The position numbers and the translations under genes are program-made. DNA of 64,000 nt from Pararoseomonas baculiformis (GTDB taxonomy: Bacteria > Pseudomonadota > Alphaproteobacteria > Acetobacterales > Acetobacteraceae), in the NCBI RefSeq assembly GCF_017813395.1, contig NZ_JAGIZB010000010.1, positions 1 to 64,000 of the forward strand, read 5' to 3'. This document shows, one piece after another, positions 57,485 to 64,000 of this stretch. The notes under the pieces are model-generated. The model was not told the origin of the DNA, ran no database searches, and worked only from the letters and a program-made list of their open reading frames with translations. Within the stretch, counting starts at the first letter, position 1. Every line of letters starts with the position of its first letter.

Positions 57485-57499
57485 TTCAAACGGCGTTAA
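57485..57499 (+). promoter_or_regulatory. Candidate CtrA-like box upstream of flagellin
   Basis: TTCA-N7-TTAA, one mismatch to TTAA-N7-TTAA, 97 bp upstream of the flagellin ATG. I see no convincing sigma-54 or sigma-28 promoter in this gap: the best GG/GC pair is off by one base. Confidence 0.4.
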
Positions 57500-57595
57500 C
57501 CGCGCGGGGGACAGGATGGTCCCATACCGCAAAAGGCGGAGCGCAACGGGCAGGGGCCGCCGCACGGGCCCTGCCGGACAGGAAAGGGGCAGGAC

Positions 57596-58432
57596 ATGGC
57601 CCTGAATTCAGTCAATACGAATATGGGCGCCGCCGTGGCGCTGCAGTCGCTGAACCGCACCAATGATGCGTTGGCGGTCACCCAGAAGCGCATCTCCACC
57701 GGCTTCCGCGTGGCCGATGCGAAGGATGACGGCGCGGCTTTCGCGGTGGCCCAGGCCGTGCGCGCGGATATCGCCGGCCTGACCTCCGCCAATGAGCAGA
57801 TCGGTGGCGTGAAGGGCGTGCTGGACACCACGCTGTCGAGTCTCAACAAGGTCTCGGAAACCATGGGCGAGATCCGGGGCGTGCTCGTGAAGCTGGCGGA
57901 CGGCACCCTCTCCGATTCCCAGCGCACGCAGTACCAGTCGCAATATGATTCGCTGCGCACCCAGGTGTCGAACTACATCTCGGATGCCACCTATAACGGC
58001 CGGACGCTGCTGAGCACCGCCAGCGCCGCCGGTTCGGTGGGCGGCAACATCGCCACCGTCCGCAACGAATCCGGCACCACCTACACGCTCAGCGCCGTGG
58101 ACGGGGCCAACCTCACCGTCGCCTCGACCACGTTCACCGCGGCCGCGGCGGCCACGGCGCTGGCCTCGGGCGGCGATTTCGCCACGAAGATGGCGGCGGT
58201 GAGCACCGCGCTGAACACCTTCGGCAGCAACAACAAGTATCTGGAGGGCCAGGTCTCCTACAACAAGGAGAAGATGGACGCGCTGGAGACCGGCCTCGGC
58301 GCGCTGGTCGATGCGGATCTCGCGAAGGAAAGCGCGAAGCTGCAGGCGCTGCAGATCAAGCAACAGCTGGGCACGCAATCGCTGAGCATCGCGAACCAGG
58401 CTCCGCAGAGCCTGCTCAGCCTGTTCCGCTGA
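57596..58432 (+). CDS. fliC: Flagellin
   Basis: 278 residues, a short alphaproteobacterial type. Conserved D0/D1 ends (ALNSVNTNMGAAVALQSLNRTNDALAVTQKRISTGFRV and QALQIKQQLGTQSLSIANQAPQSLLSLFR) with a small variable middle (about 145-200). Only one flagellin gene in the window. flbT and flaF follow. Confidence 0.97.
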   Translation: MALNSVNTNMGAAVALQSLNRTNDALAVTQKRISTGFRVADAKDDGAAFAVAQAVRADIAGLTSANEQIGGVKGVLDTTLSSLNKVSETMGEIRGVLVKLADGTLSDSQRTQYQSQYDSLRTQVSNYISDATYNGRTLLSTASAAGSVGGNIATVRNESGTTYTLSAVDGANLTVASTTFTAAAAATALASGGDFATKMAAVSTALNTFGSNNKYLEGQVSYNKEKMDALETGLGALVDADLAKESAKLQALQIKQQLGTQSLSIANQAPQSLLSLFR

Positions 58433-58486
58433 AGGGCATGGCGCCGTGAAAGACCTGCGGCGCCCCGTGCTCTCCCCCCTCCATCG

Positions 58487-58512
58487 CGCCGGGCGTATTT
58501 CCGCCCCCGGCG
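58487..58512 (+). terminator. Hairpin after the flagellin gene
   Basis: CGCCGGG/CCCGGCG stem around a 12-base loop, 55 bp after the flagellin stop and 64 bp before flbT. No T-run. Possible terminator or mRNA-stability element. Confidence 0.4.
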
Positions 58513-58575
58513 GCAGGGCCGTTCCCGCGCAGCATCCGCGGCACGCCCTGCAAGCCACGAAGGAACGCGAAGACC

Positions 58576-59010
58576 GTGTCCACGCTGGTTCTCGAACTGC
58601 GCCAGGGCGACCTGATGGTCGTCAACGGCGCACCCATCCGCTTCCGCAACCGCACGCGCATCGAACTCACGGCGAAGGCGCGCTTCCTCTTCGGGAAGCA
58701 GATCCTTCCGCCCGAGGCGGCCGATACCCCCGCGCGCCGCATCTATTTCGCGCTCCAGACCGCCTATATCGGCAGCGAGGAGGAGCGCGAGCGCGGGCTG
58801 GAAGCGGCACGCGCGCTCATCGCCGAGTTCCAGGCCGCCACCACCTCCAACCTCGCCTCCGCCATGCTCGACCGGGCCCTGACGGCGGCGGAGGAGGATG
58901 ATTGCTACACGGCCCTGAAGCTCGCCCGCCGCGTCATGCGGCATGAGGAGGCGGTGCTCGGCATCGCCCCGCCCACCACCCGACCCGTGCCGGAGGAGAT
59001 GACCGCATGA
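58576..59010 (+). CDS. flbT: Flagellin mRNA regulator FlbT
   Basis: 144 residues from a GTG. STLVLELRQGDLMVVNGAPIRFRNRTRIELTAKARFLFGKQIL is the family signature. FlbT in Caulobacter binds the flagellin mRNA leader and lowers its stability until the hook is complete. Stop overlaps flaF by 4 bp. Confidence 0.95.
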   Translation: MSTLVLELRQGDLMVVNGAPIRFRNRTRIELTAKARFLFGKQILPPEAADTPARRIYFALQTAYIGSEEERERGLEAARALIAEFQAATTSNLASAMLDRALTAAEEDDCYTALKLARRVMRHEEAVLGIAPPTTRPVPEEMTA

Positions 59011-59375
59011 TGCCGCATCCGAGCCCCGCCCATGCCTATCGCGCCGCCCGCGCGGCCATGCCACCGCGCGTGCAGGAGGCGGATGTGTTCCGCCGCGTGA
59101 ACGGCGCGCTGCGGGCCGCGCTGGTGACGAATGGTGGAAGGGGCGGGGAGGCCGGGCTGCGCGCCGTGCGCGCCCTGGCCGATAACCGGCGGCTCTGGCT
59201 GGCGGTGGAAGGTGTCCTGCTCGATCCCACCAATGCGCTGCCGCCGCCGCTGCGCGCCTCCATCATCTCCGTGGGGCGGAGCGTGCTGCGCGAGATGGAG
59301 AAGCCGGAGCCTGACCTCGATTTCCTGATCGAGGTCAATGAGAGCATGGCCGCCGGGCTTTCCATGAACAACTAG
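59007..59375 (+). CDS. flaF: Flagellar biosynthesis regulator FlaF
   Basis: 122 residues: AYRAARAAMPPRVQEADVFRRVNGAL start, ADNRRLWLAVEGVLLDPTNALPPPLRASIISVGRSV and LDFLIEVNESMAAGL. FlaF promotes flagellin synthesis or secretion and acts opposite to FlbT. Confidence 0.95.
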   Translation: MMPHPSPAHAYRAARAAMPPRVQEADVFRRVNGALRAALVTNGGRGGEAGLRAVRALADNRRLWLAVEGVLLDPTNALPPPLRASIISVGRSVLREMEKPEPDLDFLIEVNESMAAGLSMNN

Positions 59376-59376
59376 C

Positions 59377-60171
59377 ATGTCCGGCTCGCTCGCTCTTTCA
59401 GTCCTGGGTGGCGGCGGTGTCGCCCGGAGCACGGCCGATCCCGCATCGGCCGTGCTCGCCTTCCGCCGCGCGACGGCACCGGGAGCGGAGCAGAAGGGCG
59501 TCGCGCAGATTGCGAAGGATGCCTCGGTGAAGCTGGCCCTGTCCCGCTTCACCGAGGGGATCGCGCGCGCGAAAACCGTGGAGGCTGCGCTGCGCGACCC
59601 CCGCGTGTCCGCCGTGCTGATGCCGGCCCTGGGCCTGCCGGATGCGGTGGGCTCGCCTGGGCTGGTGATGCGCGCGCTCCTGTCGGATCCGGCCGATCCG
59701 AAGTCCCTTGCCTCCAAGCTGGCCGTCACGGATGCGCGCTGGAAGAGCGCTGCGAGCACCCTGAACCTGGCCAAGCGTGGCCTGGAGGGCCTGCGCGACG
59801 CCGGGGTGCAGAAAACCCTCACCGAGGCCTACACGGCCTATCAGTGGCGCCTCTCCCGGAACGAGGAGGCGGCGGGGATATCGGATGCCCTCTATTTCCA
59901 GCAGCGGGCGGGAACGGGAAAGCCGCTGACCGCCTATGAGGTTCTGGGCGATGCGGTGCTGCGGCGCGTGGTCACAGGCGCGCTTGGCCTGCCGCAGACC
60001 ATCGCGATCCAGGAAGTGGAAACCCAGGCCCGCGCCATCACCTCGCGGATCGACCTGTCGAAGCTCGCCGATCCCCGGCAGGCGACGAAGCTGGCAGAAC
60101 GCTATGTGATGACTGCGGCAGGCGGAGGCATGGGCGGGAGCGGCTCCGGCCTGCTCAGTCTCTTTGCCTGA
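59377..60171 (+). CDS. DUF1217-family flagellar-locus protein
   Basis: 264 residues starting one base after flaF. Repeated helical blocks (ALRDPRVSAVLMPALGLPD, FQQRAGTGKPLTAYEVLGDAVLRRVVTGALGLP) are typical of DUF1217 proteins found only in flagellar loci of alphaproteobacteria. Function unknown. It ends with LLSLFA, similar to the LLSLFR end of the flagellin. Confidence 0.8.
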   Translation: MSGSLALSVLGGGGVARSTADPASAVLAFRRATAPGAEQKGVAQIAKDASVKLALSRFTEGIARAKTVEAALRDPRVSAVLMPALGLPDAVGSPGLVMRALLSDPADPKSLASKLAVTDARWKSAASTLNLAKRGLEGLRDAGVQKTLTEAYTAYQWRLSRNEEAAGISDALYFQQRAGTGKPLTAYEVLGDAVLRRVVTGALGLPQTIAIQEVETQARAITSRIDLSKLADPRQATKLAERYVMTAAGGGMGGSGSGLLSLFA

Positions 60172-60181
60172 TCGCGGGGGC

Positions 60182-61141
60182 CTACCCCGCGCGCCAGCCC
60201 AGCCGCTGGTCCAGCCAGCTGCGATAGGCCAGCGTGGCCTCGGGGGGCGGGGAGAGGATGGCGAAGGCGCCCGCCGCCCCCGTTCCGATCAGCGCCAGCC
60301 CCAGATCCGGATGGGCCCTTTCCTCATCTGGCCAGCGCATGGCCGCGCGGCGCCAGATCGCAACCGTGTCGGCCGGGGTCAGCGCCGGCATCACCAGTGC
60401 CGCCCGCATCTGCAGACCGGCCACGGCGGCCAGGACACCGCGATGGGCAGGGGAGGTGACGGGGAAAGGCGGGATTTCCGAAAGCTGCCCCTCGGCAGGG
60501 GTGGAGAGCAGATACCAGGGCACCGCGCCCATGGCCCGGGCGCGTGCCGCCGGATCCGGTCCCGTCACGATCAGCGCGTCCGCCTCGCCGGCAGCGAAGG
60601 CTGCCTCGGGCACGCCGATCACGGGCTGGGCCGTGATCCCGAGCAGGTCGAGCGCGGCCAGCGCCGCGGCCTCGGGAGCATCGGGGGAGGGGATGGCGAT
60701 GCGCAGCGGTACCAGCGGGCGCGTGGGAAGGGCCCCCCGCCCGGCCAGCAGGGCGCCGTGCCAGGTGAGCATCAGCGGCAGCCAGCCGCGCGGCTCGAAG
60801 CGGGCCCGGGTGGCGCCGGTCAGGCGCACATGGCAGGTCCAGCCCGGCAGCACGAGGAAGCGTGCGTCGTTCCCGCCCTCCTGCGTGGCAAAGCGGTTGG
60901 CGGCGGTCACACCATCCGGCCCGCCCAGGACGCTCAGGCGCAGGTTGGCAGGCCGCTGCAATCCCCGGGTGAGCACGGCGGCGGCCCGGGCGGCCCAGCG
61001 GGCGCAGCCACCATCCTCCGGCCCGGGCACGAGGATCGTGCCGCTGTCCTGGGCCTGCGCGCCCGCGGGGCGGGGCAAAGCGAGGGCGAGCATGGCAAGC
61101 CCGGCATTCCGCCGCCCCAGAGGGGACACCAGAGGGGACAT
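60182..61141 (-). CDS. Periplasmic solute-binding-like protein
   Basis: 319 residues with a signal peptide (GRRNAGLAMLALALPRPAGAQA). It is alpha/beta with segments like LVPLRIAIPSPDAPEAAALAALDLLGI and VIGVPEAAFAAGEADALIVTGPD that recall type II periplasmic binding proteins of the Bug or TAXI kind. No clear family call. The start at 61141 gives the cleanest signal, while an ATG pair at 61180-61183 is also in frame. Confidence 0.65.
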   Translation of the reverse strand: MSPLVSPLGRRNAGLAMLALALPRPAGAQAQDSGTILVPGPEDGGCARWAARAAAVLTRGLQRPANLRLSVLGGPDGVTAANRFATQEGGNDARFLVLPGWTCHVRLTGATRARFEPRGWLPLMLTWHGALLAGRGALPTRPLVPLRIAIPSPDAPEAAALAALDLLGITAQPVIGVPEAAFAAGEADALIVTGPDPAARARAMGAVPWYLLSTPAEGQLSEIPPFPVTSPAHRGVLAAVAGLQMRAALVMPALTPADTVAIWRRAAMRWPDEERAHPDLGLALIGTGAAGAFAILSPPPEATLAYRSWLDQRLGWRAG

Positions 61142-61236
61142 GCGAGCCGGTCGGGCCCGGTCAGGCTGCGCAGGCGTCATCATGGTAGCGGACGCTGCCG
61201 GGTTGCTGGGGCGGGAATGTGGCAATCAGTCCCGGC

Positions 61237-61797
61237 TCAGTCGTCATAGGCCACGAGAGAGGCGAAGGCGGTGTCGCCCAGCCGCTCGCGGCCCTTCAGG
61301 AAGGTGAGCTCGATCAGCGCCGCGGCCGCCGGCACCTCGGCCCCGGCCTGGCGCAGCAGGGCGATGGAGGCCGCGAGGGTGCCGCCGGTGGCCAGCAGGT
61401 CGTCCAGCACCACCACGCGGTCGCCGGGCTTCACGGCATCCGCCTGCATCTCGATGCGGTCCGTGCCGTATTCGAGGGCGTAGTTCAGCCCGATGATGGC
61501 GCCCGGCAGCTTGCCGCGCTTGCGCAGCATCACGAAGCCGAGGCCCAGCTCCAGCGCGAGGGGGGCGGCGACCAGGAAGCCGCGGCTCTCGATTCCCGCA
61601 AGAAGGGTGGGGCGGTGCGGGCGCACGACCTCGGCCAGGCGGCGCATCGCCTCCTTCCAGGCCGGCCCATGCCGCAGCAGGGTGGAGATGTCATAGAAGA
61701 GAATGCCGGGCTTCGGGAAATCCGGGATGCCGCGGATATGGTCCTTGATATCGATGGCGGCGCCGGCGGTGGACGCATCGGCGGGGCTGTCGGTCAT
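61237..61797 (-). CDS. apt: Adenine phosphoribosyltransferase
   Basis: 186 residues: [23 protein letters not shown] start, [18 protein letters not shown], the loop KRGKLP, and the PRPP motif [16 protein letters not shown]. Converts adenine and PRPP to AMP. Start MTDSPAD is preferred over a frame 21 codons longer. Confidence 0.95.
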   Translation of the reverse strand: MTDSPADASTAGAAIDIKDHIRGIPDFPKPGILFYDISTLLRHGPAWKEAMRRLAEVVRPHRPTLLAGIESRGFLVAAPLALELGLGFVMLRKRGKLPGAIIGLNYALEYGTDRIEMQADAVKPGDRVVVLDDLLATGGTLAASIALLRQAGAEVPAAAALIELTFLKGRERLGDTAFASLVAYDD

Positions 61798-61937
61798 CGC
61801 ACGGGACTCCGTGTGGAAATGGCGGCCCGCGTCATAGGCCGGGCCGGGGGGCGGGGGCAAACCGGGCGGGGCGGGGCGGAGTGGTGCAGGACGGAAAAGG
61901 CTTGGCGCGCGCGCAGGAATCCGGCACCTGCAGGGCC

Positions 61938-62126
61938 ATGTCGCGCATTCCCGTGGCCGTCATGGCCGGTGTTCTTGGCATTCTGCTCTATATCGGGGCG
62001 GCAGTGGCGCTGGCCGATTTCGTGCTGCCGCGGCACTGGACACTGCAGCTGCTCTATTTTCTGGTCGCCGGGATGGCCTGGGTCTGGCCGATCAGCCGCC
62101 TGATGTACTGGGCGGCGCGGAAATAG
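61938..62126 (+). CDS. DUF2842 small membrane protein
   Basis: 62 residues with two TM helices ([25 protein letters not shown] and [23 protein letters not shown]). [20 protein letters not shown] is typical of alphaproteobacterial DUF2842 proteins. Function unknown. Confidence 0.8.
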   Translation: MSRIPVAVMAGVLGILLYIGAAVALADFVLPRHWTLQLLYFLVAGMAWVWPISRLMYWAARK

Positions 62127-62151
62127 GCTCGCGCCGCCCGGCCTTGCGGCT

Positions 62152-62913
62152 TCAGAAGGTGCGGCTGAGATAGACCATGCCGCGGGCGTCGCAGATCTTC
62201 TGCCCGGCGAAGCACTCGCGGCGGTTCAGATCCGTGTCGAAGTAGCCGGCGGTCAGGACGAAGTCCGAGAACTTGTAGGACAGCGTCACGTTCCAGTTCG
62301 CGAAATCCGGCGAACCCCAGCGCGGGTTGTTCTGGATCCACTGGTAGCCGAACCGGCCGCCCAAGGTGAGATCATAGGGAAGCCCGATCTCGACGCCGCC
62401 CTCGAGGTAGTAACCATTCCCGGTTTCAAGCTGGTAGTTCGGCGACCAGTTGAAGGCGCCGAGCACCTTCACCGGCACGGGAAGGGATGGGATCTCGTAG
62501 GAGGCCTTCACCGCCAGTTCGTAGTACTGGAGGTCATAGAGGCCCGAGCCCTCGGGGTTGCGGTAGCCGGGATAGGTGTAGGCGATGCCGCCCAGGTCCA
62601 GGCTGACCCCGCCCAGGGTGGTGCGCCAGCCGGCCAGCGCGTCGATCTCCTGCCGGGCATTGGTGCCGAGGAAGGTGACATTGGAGACGAAGGCGCCGAC
62701 ATAGAATCCGGTGCTGTGCTGGATATCGACCGTTCCCTGTACCGCGCCCCGGTTCTGGGTCTGGCTGACGCCACGGAACAGGTAGTCCGATGAAATGGTG
62801 GGCGTGATGCCGATGGTCAGGCCAGTCCCCTCAATCTCGAAGGCGCCCGCGGTGCCGCCCGCCAGAGACAGCCCCAGCGCGAATGTGGCCGCGGCGACGA
62901 CATTGTTCTTCAT
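62152..62913 (-). CDS. TorF-family putative porin
   Basis: 253 residues. Signal peptide (MKNNVVAAATFALGLSLAGGTAGA), then SSDYLFRGVSQTQNRGAVQGTVDIQHSTGFYVGAFVSNV, the hallmark of the TorF family, and alternating beta strands ending in a C-terminal Phe (VYLSRTF). Outer-membrane channel of unknown substrate. GAGGGGG lies 8 bases before the ATG. Confidence 0.9.
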   Translation of the reverse strand: MKNNVVAAATFALGLSLAGGTAGAFEIEGTGLTIGITPTISSDYLFRGVSQTQNRGAVQGTVDIQHSTGFYVGAFVSNVTFLGTNARQEIDALAGWRTTLGGVSLDLGGIAYTYPGYRNPEGSGLYDLQYYELAVKASYEIPSLPVPVKVLGAFNWSPNYQLETGNGYYLEGGVEIGLPYDLTLGGRFGYQWIQNNPRWGSPDFANWNVTLSYKFSDFVLTAGYFDTDLNRRECFAGQKICDARGMVYLSRTF

Positions 62914-63065
62914 GGAATGGTCCCCCTCACGCGCTTGCGTGGCCAAACTCGCCAAGCGAGGCGCGTGCCAGCGCGGCGGGTTTGGCGGGCCCACCCGGCG
63001 GTGACGGCGGGGGATGTTGCCGATCCGCCACAATTCTCCGCCCCGGCTATAGGAGGGCGAAATAG

Positions 63066-63099
63066 AAAAGCCCCGCATGGCCGGGCCATGCGGGGCTTT
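63066..63099. terminator. Bidirectional terminator downstream of tRNA-Pro
   Basis: AAAAGCCCCGCATGG and CCATGCGGGGCTTT form a long perfect stem with A/T runs on both sides, 12 bp beyond the 3' end of tRNA-Pro. Confidence 0.85.
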
Positions 63100-63110
63100 C
63101 CCTTCGTCGT

Positions 63111-63187
63111 TGGTCGGAGCGAGAGGATTCGAACCTCCGGCCCCTGCGTCCCGAACACAGTGCTCTACCAGGCTGAGCTACGCTCCG
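63111..63187 (-). tRNA. tRNA-Pro (anticodon CGG)
   Basis: 77-nt cloverleaf with acceptor CGGAGCG/CGCTCCG, encoded CCA, T-loop GAGGTTCGAATCCTC, and anticodon loop TTCGGGA, giving CGG for CCG codons. Confidence 0.96.
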
Positions 63188-63209
63188 TCAGACGACGTCG
63201 GGGTGCGGG

Positions 63210-63238
63210 CGTATAACGCCCTGCCGCGGGCACGGCAA
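63210..63238 (-). promoter_or_regulatory. Sigma-70 promoter of tRNA-Pro
   Basis: On the minus strand: TTGCCG (-35), a 17-base spacer and TATACG (-10), 23 bp upstream of the mature tRNA end. Confidence 0.6.
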
Positions 63239-63334
63239 GGGCACCGGGCACGGATAATCCCGATGCGGTAATTTCATCGCGCCGATCGCCGGGACATTCC
63301 ATACTTCGGGCGAAACCATCCCTGGAAAGGTCCC

Positions 63335-63769
63335 ATGGCACATCTGCTTCTTCCTGCCACGCTGCTGGCCTCCTTCGCGATCCTCGGCGCGGCCGTCGCG
63401 CAGCCCGATCCCGTCTCCACCCGCAAGGAGGGGCTGCGCAGGATGCAGACGAATCTCGAAGCGATCGGGGCCGTCGCCCAGGCCGGCGGCGACACGCGGG
63501 ATGCGGCGCCCCGCGCCGAGGAGATGGCGGCCTTCTTCCGCAATCTCCCCACGCTTTTCCCGCCGGGCTCCGACGGCGGCGGAACCCGCGCCTTGCCGAC
63601 CGTCTGGTCCGAGCGGGAGGGCTTCGAGCGTGCCGCGGCCAACGCGTCCACGGCGGCCGAGGCGCTGCGGGTCGCCGCCGCCAGCGGGGATGCGGCCGCG
63701 ACCACCGCCGCGGTTCGCGCCATGGGCGCCACCTGCGGCGCCTGCCACCGCAACTACCGGTCGCGCTGA
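63335..63769 (+). CDS. Cytochrome c' (periplasmic)
   Basis: 144 residues. Signal peptide (HLLLPATLLASFAILGAAVAQ), four-helix layout with RKEGLRRMQTNLEAIGAV near the start and the C-terminal haem motif CGACH followed by RNYRSR. Cytochromes c' bind NO and CO. Convergent with a cytochrome b561-type gene, a frequent neighbour of this family. Confidence 0.93.
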   Translation: MAHLLLPATLLASFAILGAAVAQPDPVSTRKEGLRRMQTNLEAIGAVAQAGGDTRDAAPRAEEMAAFFRNLPTLFPPGSDGGGTRALPTVWSEREGFERAAANASTAAEALRVAAASGDAAATTAAVRAMGATCGACHRNYRSR

Positions 63770-63796
63770 GCCAAGCGTGGGGCCTGGTGGCGGTGA

Positions 63797-64000
63797 TCAG
63801 CCCTGGCGGGCGATCACCGTCACCACCCCAGCCGCCAGGGCAAGAAGCACAAGGGCCAGCCAGGGGCTGCCCATGCGCGGGGCCCGTGCCGCGAAGCCCG
63901 CCGGCAGCTTCTTGAAGCCGGTCACCATCGGGCGCACCAGGTCGTGCCGCTTGAGCACGGCATAGGCGAGGACGGCCAGCACATGCAGGCCGATCGCGAT
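63797..64000 (-). CDS. Cytochrome b561-type membrane protein, C-terminal end (runs off window)
   Basis: Last 67 residues only. HVLAVLAYAVLKRHDLVRPMVTGFKKLP is the last conserved part of bacterial cytochrome b561 proteins (His ligand in the helix), then a linker and one more TM helix (SPWLALVLLALAAGVVTVIAR). Gene begins outside the window. Would pass electrons to or from small periplasmic cytochromes. Confidence 0.75.
   Translation of the reverse strand: MAIGLHVLAVLAYAVLKRHDLVRPMVTGFKKLPAGFAARAPRMGSPWLALVLLALAAGVVTVIARQG

Noticed and set aside
57526-57542. GG/GC pair upstream of flagellin as a sigma-54 promoter
   Set aside because: GG and GC are separated by 9 rather than 10 bases and the rest of the consensus is missing.

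Overview
The window is chromosomal DNA of a GC-rich alphaproteobacterium. The flagellar genes flbT, flaF, flbD and a DUF1217 gene, an alphaproteobacterial DUF2842 gene, Bug/TctC-type binding proteins and the nadD/proBA/obgE housekeeping genes fit Rhodospirillales, most likely Acetobacteraceae near Roseomonas. That placement comes from gene content, not from a search. There are no rRNA genes, insertion sequences, prophage or CRISPR arrays. Coding density is high and almost every long antisense reading frame is a GC-driven shadow.

Layout. 0-12 kb: housekeeping genes for NAD and proline synthesis (rsfS-like, nadD, proA, proB, nadE) mixed with a secreted hydratase, ChaC, a D-aminopeptidase, a drug-efflux-type MFS pump, a CAP-domain lipoprotein and an HU-like protein. 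12.5-20.4 kb: a chromosomal gene resembling a plasmid RepA initiator, then a tightly coupled type III polyketide synthase/methyltransferase/FAD oxidoreductase operon, then a glycosyltransferase/DegT aminotransferase/FemAB-like acyltransferase cassette. 20.4-26.3 kb: signalling genes, namely a membrane GGDEF protein with a degenerate active site, an HWE-type kinase, and a cysteine-free molybdopterin-fold protein translationally coupled to a membrane kinase. 26.3-35 kb: MFS/LysR pair, then a 4-hydroxybenzoate to protocatechuate catabolic block (AraC/PobR-like regulator, pobA, pcaH, pcaG, amidase) and a Bug-family binding protein. 35-42.3 kb: small proteins, tRNA-Ser, rplU-rpmA-obgE, OpgC-like acyltransferase with an SGNH hydrolase, TPR-methyltransferase and a PaiB-like protein. 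42.3-60.2 kb: flagellar locus. 60.2-64 kb: periplasmic binding protein, apt, DUF2842, TorF-like porin, tRNA-Pro, cytochrome c' and the end of a cytochrome b561-type gene.

The flagellar locus holds export, switch and regulatory genes on the minus strand (fliF, fliG, fliH, fliN, flbD, flhA, flhF, flhG), hook-length and cap genes (fliK, flgD), and a plus-strand hook/filament arm (flgE, flgK, flgL, flagellin, flbT, flaF, DUF1217). The most striking non-coding signal is between fliK and flgE. Two near-consensus sigma-54 promoters face away from each other, and each starts exactly 48 bp from the centre of a CGGCAA-N3-TTGCCG palindrome. A near-identical palindrome lies upstream of fliF. With FlbD, a sigma-54 activator, encoded in the same locus, this reads as a compact FlbD-controlled switch. 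Candidate CtrA-like boxes (TTAA-N7-TTAA with one mismatch) lie upstream of fliF, flhF and flagellin.
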